From Firmicutes bacterium UBA6811 (GTDB taxonomy: Bacteria > Bacillota > SHA-98 > UBA4971): a DNA stretch of 16,567 nucleotides. The DNA lies in NCBI GenBank assembly GCA_002452295.1, contig DKEX01000136.1:349-16915 (forward strand). Reading direction: 5' to 3'. The notes beneath the pieces were generated by a model. That model worked only from the letters and a program-made list of their open reading frames with translations, had not been told where the DNA came from and searched no databases. Positions 7,519-14,518 of the stretch are shown here, one piece after another (positions within the stretch are counted from its first letter, which is position 1; each line of letters starts with the position of its first letter). A program made the position numbers and the translations under genes.

Positions 7519-7607
7519 CTCCCCCCGCGTGTCTATCGTGCAACGCCGCCACGCTACAGGACCACGACGCCACGCTGCCGACACAACGCGACAGCACCAT
7601 GCAGGAA

Positions 7608-7671
7608 TGCCGCAGTGCCGCAGTGCCGCAACGCCGCAGTACCGCAATGCCATAGCGCCAGAGCGCCACAC
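7608..7671. repeat. Degenerate 8-bp tandem repeat (TGCCGCAG-type)
   Basis: Eight consecutive 8-base units run without gaps: TGCCGCAG twice, then TGCCGCAA, CGCCGCAG, TACCGCAA, TGCCATAG, CGCCAGAG and CGCCACAC. Divergence increases to the right, and similar GCCAC words recur on both sides (7541-7690). They lie in the leader of the helix-turn-helix gene. The unit is too short and lacks spacers, so it is not a CRISPR array. Confidence 0.85.
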
Positions 7672-7720
7672 GCCTCAGCACCACGCGCGACGGCATGTTA
7701 ACAGTCTTGTGCACACCCAC

Positions 7721-7749
7721 ATTCTAGCAGAACCTGCGGGAAAACGCAA
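7721..7749 (-). promoter_or_regulatory. Extended -10 promoter candidate for the helix-turn-helix unit
   Basis: On the minus strand TAGAAT (7721-7726) is preceded directly by TGC (7727-7729), forming an extended -10 element. A weak -35, TTGCGT (7744-7749), lies 17 bases upstream. The -35 overlaps the T-tract of the preceding terminator. A start near 7714 would give a leader of about 200 bases carrying the repeats. Confidence 0.5.
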
Positions 7750-7776
7750 ACCCGGCCAGGCGCCGGCCAGGCCGGG
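7741..7776 (-). terminator. Rho-independent terminator after the HflX-DusB gene
   Basis: On the minus strand CCCGGCC (7770-7776) pairs with GGCCGGG (7751-7757) around a 12-base loop, followed by TTTGCGTTTT (7741-7750). It begins 44 bases past the stop of the fusion gene and ends the GDT1-coaX-HflX/DusB unit. Confidence 0.8.
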
Positions 7777-7820
7777 CGCGGCAGTGCCCTGTGATGGAAG
7801 CGCGGCAGCCTTCCAGGTCG

Positions 7821-10010
7821 CTAGCCTGCGCCGGCTGGAAGGAACAGGCTGAGGGCCTCCGTCATCTCGGCCCTCGTCTTCGCGGCGTTTATGCGCACCC
7901 GGGCATGCGCCGCCCCGTGGGCTCCACGGACATACCAGGCGGCGTGCTTCCTCATCTGGAGCACGGCGCTCTTCTCCCCATAAAGCTCGATCACCATGTC
8001 GAGGTGCCGAAGGGCCATGGCGACACGCTCGGCAAGCGACGGCGGGGCCAGCACCTCGCCAGTCGCAAGGAAGGTCGCGATGTCCCTGAAGATCCAGGGA
8101 TTACCCAGCGCGGCCCTGCCTATCATCACCGCGTCGCAGCCGGTCTCCGTAAGCATGCGCGCGGCGTCCTCCGGGGACCGCACGTCACCGTTGCCGATCA
8201 CGGGGATGGCCACGGCCTGTCTTACGTCCCTGATAATGCCCCAGTCAGCCGCGCCCGAGTAGGACTGGTCGCGGGTGCGCCCGTGCACCGCGACCGCCGC
8301 GGCGCCCGCCGCCTCCACGGCCAGGGCAAGCTCGACAGCATTGACGAGGGCTGCGTCCCAGCCTTTCCTCATCTTCACGGTGACTGGCACGCGGGACGCG
8401 GCAACGACTGCCGCCACTATGTCCGCGGCCAGCGGGACGTCTCGCATGAGCGCCGACCCCTCGCCGTTCTTCACTATCTTCTGGGTCGGGCACCCCATGT
8501 TGATGTCGATGATGTCGGGTTGGGCCCGGTCCTGCACGATCCGGGCGGCCTTCGCCATGGTATCGGGGTCGGCGCCGAAGATCTGCACCGCCACCGGGCG
8601 CTCGTCCTCCGAGATCCTCAGCATGTCGAAGGTCCTTTCGTTGCGAAAGACGAGTGCCTTATCGGAGATCATCTCGGTGTATACGAGGGCGCAACCCATC
8701 CCTTTTGTCAGCAGGCGATATGCGAGGTCCGTCACCCCCGCCATTGGAGCGAGCACCACCCGGGATGAAAGCTCAACACCGCCTATGGTTACACGGCGAG
8801 GCTCAGCCGTGGACGCGCGACGACGGACGTGACCTGCCCGGCCGTTGCCGGGCGCGCCGCCGCTCGTGTCGGCGCTCCCGCCGCCGTCCAGCTCTGCCCC
8901 GCTGGCTGCGCCGGCGGCAGCCCGGTCCCGGTCCCTCGCGGCGAGGATGCCCTTGATTTCCTGGAGAAGGTCCTTGAGACCCCACCCCTCGGCAGCGGAA
9001 ATGAAAACGGCGCCCGGGTGCTCGACACGAAGGACTTCTCTCTCGAGATCGCCCGGGACGAGGTCGATCTTGTTGAGGACCGTGAGGATGGGCTTGTCCT
9101 GAAGCCCCAGGTCGGCCAGAACCGCCCGAACGGCGGTGCATTGCTGATCCCCGCCGGCGTGGCTCGCGTCAACCACGTGGCAGATGACGTCAGCCTGGGC
9201 GACCTCCTCGAGCGTCGCGCGAAATGCCGCCACAAGCTCGTGGGGGAGTTTGCGGATGAACCCGACGGTGTCCGCAAGGAGCACAAGCTCTCCTCCGGGA
9301 AGACGGCACCGCCGTATGGTCGGGTCGAGCGTGGCGAAGAGCTTGTCCTCAACCAGCACCGTGGACTCTGTGAGGGCGTTGAAGAGCGTGGACTTCCCGG
9401 CGTTGGTGTAGCCGACCAGCGACACCACCGGCACGCCTGCCTCTTTGCGGCGGGAGCGCTGCAGGCCCCGCCTCCTGGCTATCTCGTCGAGCTCGTCGCG
9501 GAGCATCCCGATGCGCCTTCGTATGCGGCGCCTGTCGGTCTCGAGCTTGGTCTCGCCCGGCCCGCGCGTGCCGATGCCGCCGCCGAGGCGGGAGAGGGCG
9601 GTGCCCCTGCCGACCAGCCTCGGGAGCAGGTACGAGAGCTGGGCGAGCTCGACCTGTATCTTGCCTTCCTTGCTGGCGGCCCTGGACGCGAAGATGTCGA
9701 GGATGAGCCAGGTTCTGTCGATCACCTTGACGTCGATGATGTCCTCGAGGTTGCGCTGCTGCGCGGGGGTAAGCTCGTCATCGAATATCACGAGGTCCGC
9801 GTGGGATACCACCGCGAGCGCCGCGAGCTCCTCGGCCTTGCCCTCCCCGATGTACGTGGCCGGGTCGGGGCGCGACCGCTTCTGGAGGATCCGCCCGACC
9901 ACCTCGGCCCCGGCCGTGGCGGCAAGCTGGCCGAGCTCGTCGAGGGAGTCCTCGGCCTCCCACCACTCTGCGCCCGGTAGCTCGAGACCTACGGTTATGG
10001 CCTTCTCCAT
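7821..10010 (-). CDS. hflX-dusB: HflX GTPase-DusB tRNA-dihydrouridine synthase fusion protein
   Basis: This is a single open frame of 729 residues with two normally separate enzymes. Residues 1-358 are HflX, a ribosome-associated GTPase that splits stalled ribosomes: TYIGEGKAEEL (52-62), the GGGIGTRGPGE element (143-153), G1 GYTNAGKST (200-208), G3 DTVG (247-250) and G4 NKID (313-316). Residues about 405-729 are DusB, which reduces uridine to dihydrouridine in tRNA with FMN: APMAGVTDL (421-429), catalytic Cys507 in MGCPTQK, HGRT (576-579), GNGD (606-609) and GRAALGNPW (631-639). A 45-residue Ala/Gly/Arg-rich linker (about 359-403) joins them, and the usual HflX C-terminal region seems reduced. 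No ATG, GTG or TTG is visible just before the DusB part, so a separate internal start is unlikely. The ATG at 10010 has only a weak SD. It follows coaX by 33 bases. Confidence 0.93.
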   Translation of the reverse strand: MEKAITVGLELPGAEWWEAEDSLDELGQLAATAGAEVVGRILQKRSRPDPATYIGEGKAEELAALAVVSHADLVIFDDELTPAQQRNLEDIIDVKVIDRTWLILDIFASRAASKEGKIQVELAQLSYLLPRLVGRGTALSRLGGGIGTRGPGETKLETDRRRIRRRIGMLRDELDEIARRRGLQRSRRKEAGVPVVSLVGYTNAGKSTLFNALTESTVLVEDKLFATLDPTIRRCRLPGGELVLLADTVGFIRKLPHELVAAFRATLEEVAQADVICHVVDASHAGGDQQCTAVRAVLADLGLQDKPILTVLNKIDLVPGDLEREVLRVEHPGAVFISAAEGWGLKDLLQEIKGILAARDRDRAAAGAASGAELDGGGSADTSGGAPGNGRAGHVRRRASTAEPRRVTIGGVELSSRVVLAPMAGVTDLAYRLLTKGMGCALVYTEMISDKALVFRNERTFDMLRISEDERPVAVQIFGADPDTMAKAARIVQDRAQPDIIDINMGCPTQKIVKNGEGSALMRDVPLAADIVAAVVAASRVPVTVKMRKGWDAALVNAVELALAVEAAGAAAVAVHGRTRDQSYSGAADWGIIRDVRQAVAIPVIGNGDVRSPEDAARMLTETGCDAVMIGRAALGNPWIFRDIATFLATGEVLAPPSLAERVAMALRHLDMVIELYGEKSAVLQMRKHAAWYVRGAHGAAHARVRINAAKTRAEMTEALSLFLPAGAG

Positions 10011-10043
10011 CGACTCTGCCAGGTCAGGATCACTCCTCAGATC

Positions 10044-10829
10044 TCAGGCCTCGGGCTCCTGCGCCCGGGTGTTCCTTTCAAAGATGATACGCAGGCCCTC
10101 CAGCGTGAGATCGGGGTCAAGCACGTCTATCTCCGACGACTCCTCCGCGATGAGGGGGGCGAGGCCCCCCGTGGCGATGACGCGGGGGCTGCCGCCCATC
10201 TCGCGCTTCATCCTTCTCACTATCTCGTCCACGAGCCCGACGGTGCCGTAGATGATCCCCGCCTGCATGCTCGCCACCGTGCTGCGGCCGATAATGCTCC
10301 TCGGCCTTACAAGCTCGACGCGAGGCAGCTTCGCGGCCCGCGCGAAGAGCGCCTCGCTGGAGATGCCGATGCCGGGCGCGATGGCGCCGCCCAGGTACTC
10401 ACCGGCCGCAGATATGGCGCAGAACGTGGTGGCCGTGCCGAAGTCCACCACGATCACGGGCCCGCCGCACTTCTCATAGGCCGCCACTGCGTTCACGATG
10501 CGGTCCGCACCGACCTCCTTGGGGTTCTCGTATCGGATGACCATGCCGGTCCTGATGCCGGGCTCCACCATCACGGGCTCACAATGGAAATAGCGCCTGG
10601 CGAGGCTCTCGAAGGTGCCGATGACGGGCGGCACCACGCACGAGACGGCGACGCCGTCGATATCGGCGAAATCAAGCCCATGATACGAGAAAAGGTCGCG
10701 GATGACCATCGCATACTCGTCCGTGGTCTTCTGCCGGTCAGTCGCCATGCGGCAGCTTGCCAAAAGGTGCGTGCCCTCGTAAACGCCGAAGACAATGTTG
10801 GTGTTGCCGATGTCGAGTACCAGGATCAT
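10044..10829 (-). CDS. coaX: Type III pantothenate kinase CoaX
   Basis: CoaX phosphorylates pantothenate, the first step of coenzyme A synthesis, in the cytoplasm. The 261-residue protein shows the family motifs: phosphate-binding DIGNTN (6-11), GADR (107-110), and DFGTATTF (129-136) followed by the GGAIAPGI turn. The ATG at 10829 is chosen because the protein then starts MILVLDIGNTN as in the family; G-rich SD sequences (GGAGGG) lie about 10 bases upstream. The frame is open for 14 more codons upstream, but those residues are not family-like. It lies between a small GDT1 gene (31 bases upstream) and the HflX-DusB gene, with the same orientation throughout, so it is probably one operon. Confidence 0.97.
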   Translation of the reverse strand: MILVLDIGNTNIVFGVYEGTHLLASCRMATDRQKTTDEYAMVIRDLFSYHGLDFADIDGVAVSCVVPPVIGTFESLARRYFHCEPVMVEPGIRTGMVIRYENPKEVGADRIVNAVAAYEKCGGPVIVVDFGTATTFCAISAAGEYLGGAIAPGIGISSEALFARAAKLPRVELVRPRSIIGRSTVASMQAGIIYGTVGLVDEIVRRMKREMGGSPRVIATGGLAPLIAEESSEIDVLDPDLTLEGLRIIFERNTRAQEPEA

Positions 10830-10860
10830 CTCCGGCAGCCCTCCCTCCCGAAACGATGGT

Positions 10861-11148
10861 TCAGCCCCCAAGCCTTGCGAGTGCCTGCACCAGGATGAAA
10901 GCCCCCATCCCTATGAAAAGGACCCCGGCTGCAATCTGCAGGTACTCGGCGGGCAGATACCTCGAGACCACGCCGCCGAACAGCGCCCCTATGAGGCTCA
11001 CGCTGGACAGGGCGAGCGAGGCGCCGAGGAACACCGGAATGACCATACGATGCTGGGCTACCAGCGTAAACACCGCAAGCTGCGTCTTGTCACCCATCTC
11101 CGCGAGGAAGAGGGTGGTGAAGGTGAGCGCGAAAAGCTTCCAGTCCAT
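10861..11148 (-). CDS. Half-size TMEM165/GDT1 family cation transporter
   Basis: This 95-residue membrane protein has three hydrophobic segments and one copy of the family motif, EMGDKTQ (17-23), in the first segment. Members of this family (UPF0016/GDT1) move Mn2+ or Ca2+ across membranes. Most bacterial members have two such repeats in about 190-200 residues; this one has one and would have to act as a dimer. No second half lies next to it. The ATG at 11148 is preceded by a weak G-rich SD. It is the first gene of the unit with coaX and the HflX-DusB fusion, and a divergent MFS gene begins 174 bases away. The role in the operon is unclear, though metal supply is a plausible function. Confidence 0.8.
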   Translation of the reverse strand: MDWKLFALTFTTLFLAEMGDKTQLAVFTLVAQHRMVIPVFLGASLALSSVSLIGALFGGVVSRYLPAEYLQIAAGVLFIGMGAFILVQALARLGG

Positions 11149-11286
11149 GGCGGTTCACGTCCCCCTCGAGAAGACCTCCAGACAGCGACGACAAACACAG
11201 ACAACCGGCCTCCCGGCCGCCCGCCGCCCTCTGGTTGCAGGAAGGGAGAACCGGCAACTTTTCTTCCGTCTCTTCTACGTGCCTGC

Positions 11287-11298
11287 AAGGATATCCTT
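11287..11298. promoter_or_regulatory. 12-bp palindrome in the divergent intergenic region
   Basis: AAGGATATCCTT is a perfect palindrome 24 bases before the MFS start and upstream of the divergent GDT1 gene. It could be an operator for either side. A TATGAT -10-like hexamer (11312-11317) follows. No second copy was found, so the role is a guess. Confidence 0.35.
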
Positions 11299-11322
11299 CC
11301 GCAAGGTCGAATATGATGATTC

Positions 11323-12615
11323 ATGCACGCGATCTCTACCAGCACAGGCGCGACAGGCGCGGCCCGGGGCGCCGGGATCGCCCGTCTCAAACGCGTACAA
11401 CTCGCCGCGGTGACCTCGGGACACCTCGTGAACGACGTGTACGCGGCGTTCCTCACCCCGCTCCTGCCGCTCATCGTGGCGAAGTTCGACATGTCTCTTG
11501 CCATGGCGGGGCTCCTGGCAGCCGTGTACGCGACCACATCGTCCCTCGTGCAGCCTGTCGTGGGCCACCTCGCCGACACGTCCGGCAGCAGGGCCTTCAT
11601 CGTGCTGGGGCCGGCCATCACTGCCTCGGCCATGTGCATGATCGGGCTCGCCGGGAGCCAGGCGCTGCTGGTGGGCCTGCTCGTCATCGGGGGAATCGGA
11701 TCCGGCATGTTTCATCCTCAGGGAGCGGCCATGGCGGGGTCAATCGACGAGTCCCGCAAGGGGTTTATACTGTCCGCGTTCACGACCGCCGGGGAGATCG
11801 GCTACGCGCTCGGGCCGCTCGTCGTACTATCGGTCGTGAGCACGCTGGGGCTCGGCCACACCTACCTCACGATCCTGCCTGGCCTCCTCGTAGCGGTGTT
11901 CATTTACCGCTACGCGCCGCCCGCCCCCGCGAGGGCGCGGCGATTCCCCCGCGGCGTCGAAGGGAGATGCGGACGCGGCGGGCGCGACCGCGGCGGCGGC
12001 GATTACGAGAACGCGAGGCGCGATGGCAGCGGCCGCGCGCCGGTGGGCGCGCTCGGGATGCTGTGGATCATCGCCGCTGTGCGCCTGTGCGTCACCATGG
12101 GCTTCACGACCTTCCTGCCCCTGTACCTCAAGGGGATGGGCCTGCCGCTTGTGGCGTACGGCTCGGTGGCGTCCCTGTTCATGTTCGCGGGCACGGTCGG
12201 CATCATGGTGGCAGGGCCGCTCGCCGACAGGGTCGGACCCTTCAGGCTCATGATGGTCGCCCTCATAGCGCCGATCCCCCTCTTCCTCGCGTTCCTCAAC
12301 ACAACCGGTCTCATCTCGTATGCCTTCCTCGCGGTCGCCGGCGTCATCGTCTACGCGCCCATGCCCGTCATCACCATGACCGCCCAGAACCTCGCCCCGG
12401 CGCGCGCCGGCACCGTCTCGGCCTTCATGATGGGCGTGGCCTGGGGGGCGGGGTCGCTGGGAGTGGCCGGGGTCGGCGTCATGGCCGACGCCATCGGCAT
12501 CCGAATGGCGCTTACCCTGCTGCTGGGGGCGCTCGTAGTGGCTGCAACGTTAGCCTACGCCCTGGAAAGGCAGGTCGGCCGGGGGCCGGCGCTGGCGGCG
12601 GTCCAGGCGGCCTGA
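11323..12615 (+). CDS. MFS transporter, fosmidomycin-resistance (Fsr)-like
   Basis: This 430-residue membrane protein would export small molecules by proton exchange. It has about 12 hydrophobic segments in two halves, joined by a long Arg/Gly-rich cytoplasmic loop (about residues 204-240). Family features visible are HLVNDVYAAFLTPLLPLI near the N-terminus, a VQPVVGHLADTSGSRAF loop (about 77-93) and GGIGSGMFHPQGAAMAG (about 124-140), as in Fsr-like transporters. The substrate is not known. The ATG at 11323 has no good SD; a TATGAT hexamer 5 bases upstream suggests a leaderless transcript. The last codons run into a 9-bp tandem repeat (12598-12633) that contains the stop, and the frame beyond the stop is that of the oxidoreductase remnant, so the natural C-terminus may have been altered. 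Confidence 0.88.
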   Translation: MHAISTSTGATGAARGAGIARLKRVQLAAVTSGHLVNDVYAAFLTPLLPLIVAKFDMSLAMAGLLAAVYATTSSLVQPVVGHLADTSGSRAFIVLGPAITASAMCMIGLAGSQALLVGLLVIGGIGSGMFHPQGAAMAGSIDESRKGFILSAFTTAGEIGYALGPLVVLSVVSTLGLGHTYLTILPGLLVAVFIYRYAPPAPARARRFPRGVEGRCGRGGRDRGGGDYENARRDGSGRAPVGALGMLWIIAAVRLCVTMGFTTFLPLYLKGMGLPLVAYGSVASLFMFAGTVGIMVAGPLADRVGPFRLMMVALIAPIPLFLAFLNTTGLISYAFLAVAGVIVYAPMPVITMTAQNLAPARAGTVSAFMMGVAWGAGSLGVAGVGVMADAIGIRMALTLLLGALVVAATLAYALERQVGRGPALAAVQAA

Positions 12616-12633
12616 GCGGTCCAGGCGGTCCAG
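12598..12633. repeat. 9-bp tandem repeat at the MFS/oxidoreductase junction
   Basis: GCGGTCCAG occurs at 12598-12606, 12616-12624 and 12625-12633. A variant unit, GCGGCCTGA, at 12607-12615 contains the MFS stop codon. The repeat sits exactly between the last MFS codons and the first recognisable part of a 5'-truncated gene, as expected at a rearrangement joint. Confidence 0.85.
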
Positions 12634-12636
12634 GCC

Positions 12637-13509
12637 AGGAAAGCCTTCTCGGCGACTGCGGGGCCCGGAAACGTCCTCATGCAGGAGCCCATCTCCATGG
12701 CGGAGATGATGCGCATCCCTGCCGTGTGGATCATCCAGCAGCGCGGAGGCCCGTCCACGGCGACGGTGATATACAGCCAGCAGGAAGTGCGCCTCACCTG
12801 CCTCGGCGGCAACGGCGAGGGGCATCGCATCGTATACTCCAGCTCGTCCCACCAGGACCTGTTCGATTACACCATCAAGGCCTTCGCCACCGCGTGGCGG
12901 ACGAGGTTCCCCACGTTCGTGCTGGGCGACGGATATCAGGGCAAGATGCTCGAGGCGCTGACGCTCTATAACCCCGAGGACAGGGGCGTGCCGCTCCCAG
13001 GCCCCGAGCCTTTCATGGGAAAGCCGGGGACACCTGGCGTGGACAGGCCCCCGGCGCACCTTCGCAACACTTTCAGCATCGAGGACGAGCTGTACGAGGC
13101 GCTTACGCGCAACATCCGCGACTACGAGGACGTCGCTCCCAGTGTCGTCGAGCCCGAGCAGGACGCATGCGAGCACGCGGAGGTGATCCTGGTGGCCCAC
13201 GGCATCGTGTCGCGGGCCGCGCGGGAGGTCGCCGGGACGCTGCGCGCGCGGGGCGTTCGGGCAGGCTGCTTCAGGCCCATCACCCTGCGGCCGTTTCCTG
13301 CGGCGGCCCTTGCCGATGCCGCCAAGGGGGCGGGGTGGCTCCTCGTGGTGGAGTCGGCGTACGGCCAGCTCGCGGCGCTCGAGCGCGGGGCAGAGATCAT
13401 CCGGCGGCAACGAGAGAGTGCGCAGGCGTCGCGTCCGGTACCGACGCAGGAGGGGGCCGGAGCGGGAACTGGAGCCGCGGTAGGCAGCGAAGAGTCCCCA
13501 GGTGGGTGA
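12637..13509 (+). pseudogene. 5'-truncated 2-oxoacid:ferredoxin oxidoreductase alpha subunit (probable remnant)
   Basis: The complete enzyme oxidises 2-oxoacids to acyl-CoA with ferredoxin as acceptor; its alpha subunit is usually about 350-375 residues. Here the similarity begins abruptly at RKAFSATAGPGNVLMQEP (from 12637), matching the KorA/VorB segment (TATSGPGFSLMQE in the family). The roughly 70-80 N-terminal residues with the GYPITPS and MEDE-type motifs are absent. The rest looks intact: IQQRGGPST, the TIKAF region, and a transketolase-C-like end FRPITLRPFP, then an Ala/Gly-rich tail. An ATG at 12679 is the first possible start but has only a weak SD. It lies in the same frame as the MFS gene, after its stop. 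No beta or gamma subunit follows, only a ferredoxin. It may be a decayed gene, or an unusual short protein if transcription goes through. Confidence 0.7.
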
Positions 13510-13520
13510 GGCGGCAAGAC

Positions 13521-13799
13521 ATGGGAAGAACGTTCACGGCGAGGGTTTACCGCGTCCCACGCGGAAGGTGGATCATATTCCCCGAACTCTGCAAGGGATG
13601 CGGCCCCTGCATCGAGACGTGCCCCGGGGACGTGCTGCGCTGGTCGCAGGGCCTCGGGGCATGCGGCACGCCCACGGCGGAGGTGGACGCATCCGGGTGC
13701 ATCGCGGGCCGCACCTGCGCCGACCACTGCCCCGACTGCGCCATAGACGTGGACAGGGAGACCGCGAAGGCGAGGGTGCGCACGCAGCACCATGGGTAG
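13521..13799 (+). CDS. Ferredoxin-like 4Fe-4S protein (oxidoreductase delta subunit type)
   Basis: This 92-residue protein would carry electrons for the neighbouring 2-oxoacid oxidoreductase. The first cluster motif CKGCGPCIETCP (Cys24, 27, 30, 34) is canonical for a 4Fe-4S centre. The second, CIAGRTCADHCPDC (Cys60, 66, 70, 73), lacks the second Cys of the usual C-x2-C-x2-C-x3-CP pattern (Gly at that place) and has an extra Cys after CPD. That cluster could be 3Fe-4S, unusual, or lost. A further Cys48 lies between. The start is the ATG at 13521, 11 bases after the alpha-subunit remnant, preceded by a weak GAGGCGG SD. The N-terminus (TARVYRVPRGRWIIFPELC) resembles delta subunits. With its partners incomplete, its current job is uncertain. 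Confidence 0.85.
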   Translation: MGRTFTARVYRVPRGRWIIFPELCKGCGPCIETCPGDVLRWSQGLGACGTPTAEVDASGCIAGRTCADHCPDCAIDVDRETAKARVRTQHHG

Positions 13800-13924
13800 G
13801 CGCCCGCTCCGGTGGGCGGCCCGGCCGAACCGGTCGAGCCGGGGAATAAATGCGGGCGTTCGAGGAGCAAACTAAGCGCGGTCGCCCACGCGCAACTCAC
13901 GTGACACGAAAGGAGGCTGATAGA

Positions 13925-14134
13925 GTGGCTCAGGAGAGGTTGACCACGCAGGAGCTCATGTTCATCGAGGAGCACCTCAGGTCCAACGCGTCCATGACGA
14001 AATTGCTGGACTACGCCTCGCAGGTGAGCACGGACCCGGAGATCAAGTCCCTGTGCGACCGCCTTGCGAAGGACCACAGGGCCGAGATGAATACCTACTC
14101 CGGCTTCGTCGGGGCCCGCACCACGCTGCAGTAG
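13925..14134 (+). CDS. Small CotF-related spore coat protein
   Basis: This is a 69-residue, mainly helical protein. It starts with a pattern (LTTQELMFIEEHLRSNASM) like the small CotF-linked coat proteins of spore-forming Bacillota, and has a KDHRAEMN stretch near the end. Such proteins are found in the spore coat, but their molecular role is unclear. The GTG at 13925 is chosen because AGGAGG lies 8 bases upstream (from 13911); the frame is open upstream to 13850, but that part is unlike the family. It is followed after 84 bases by a longer CotF-like gene, so the two probably belong together. No sporulation sigma factor promoter could be identified with confidence. Confidence 0.75.
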   Translation: MAQERLTTQELMFIEEHLRSNASMTKLLDYASQVSTDPEIKSLCDRLAKDHRAEMNTYSGFVGARTTLQ

Positions 14135-14218
14135 CGTCCGGAGCACGGCAGGACCCGAACCAGGACGAGAACAGAAACAGAAACGAGCAGGCACATCAAA
14201 TCCGAGGGGGGAATCAGC

Positions 14219-14518
14219 TTGAACATGCCGAACGTCAACGTCCGCAGAGGCGACTCCGGGTTCTCTGACCGGGACCTCATGCAGATAATCCTGGACGAGC
14301 ACAAGCTCTCCATCAGCAGCCTGGCGAAGGGGGCCATCGAGGCGAGTAGCCCGGATCTCCGGCGCCAGATCATGAACAGCCTGGACACCGACCTGAAGCA
14401 CCAGAAGGAGATCTGGGACCTCATGAACAGGAAAGGCTGGTACCAGCCGGCCATGGCCCAGCCCGAGGACGTGTCGAGGGTCCAGAACTTCGTCAGCACG
14501 ATGCAGCAGCACGTTTAA
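14219..14518 (+). CDS. CotF-like spore coat protein
   Basis: This is a 99-residue protein with the coat F type helical arrangement. It contains the segment DRDLMQIILDEHKLSISSLAKGA (14-36, shown in part), then a second helix pair (DLRRQIMNSLDTDLKHQKEI) and the WYQPAMAQPEDV turn near the C-terminus, typical of CotF family members. It belongs to the spore coat and marks the organism as a spore former. The TTG at 14219 has GAGGGGGG 7 bases upstream; the ATG at 14225 is also possible. It lies downstream of the smaller coat gene, separated by a spacer with AGAAACAGAAAC repeats. Convergent genes follow. Confidence 0.88.
   Translation: MNMPNVNVRRGDSGFSDRDLMQIILDEHKLSISSLAKGAIEASSPDLRRQIMNSLDTDLKHQKEIWDLMNRKGWYQPAMAQPEDVSRVQNFVSTMQQHV

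Larger units (their letters stand above)
7519..7820. other. Leader and intergenic region between the fusion gene and the helix-turn-helix unit
   Basis: This 302-base stretch holds, from right to left, the fusion gene's terminator, a promoter candidate and a long leader with 8-bp repeats (7608-7671). A TGTTAACA palindrome (7696-7703) lies between the promoter and the repeats. I see no convincing gene here; open frames through the repeats look like by-products of the repeat structure. Confidence 0.6.

Noticed and set aside
7608..7671. CRISPR array
   Set aside because: Units are only 8 bp, adjoin without spacers and diverge; no cas genes are present.
7519..7671. N-terminal extension of the helix-turn-helix protein
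   Set aside because: The extra residues are translated from the 8-bp repeats and from an R/W/C-rich stretch, and a strong SD lies after them.
8829..9980. 383-residue plus-strand open frame opposite hflX
   Set aside because: All GTPase motifs are on the minus strand. The plus frame has no SD or recognisable motif.
11235..12971. 578-residue plus-strand open frame overlapping the MFS gene
   Set aside because: It is the shifted frame of the MFS gene, rich in Arg/His/Gly, with no membrane segments; the MFS frame has clear family motifs.
12550..13410. Minus-strand open frame opposite the oxidoreductase remnant
   Set aside because: The plus strand has family motifs such as QQRGGPST and RPITLRPFP; the minus frame has none.
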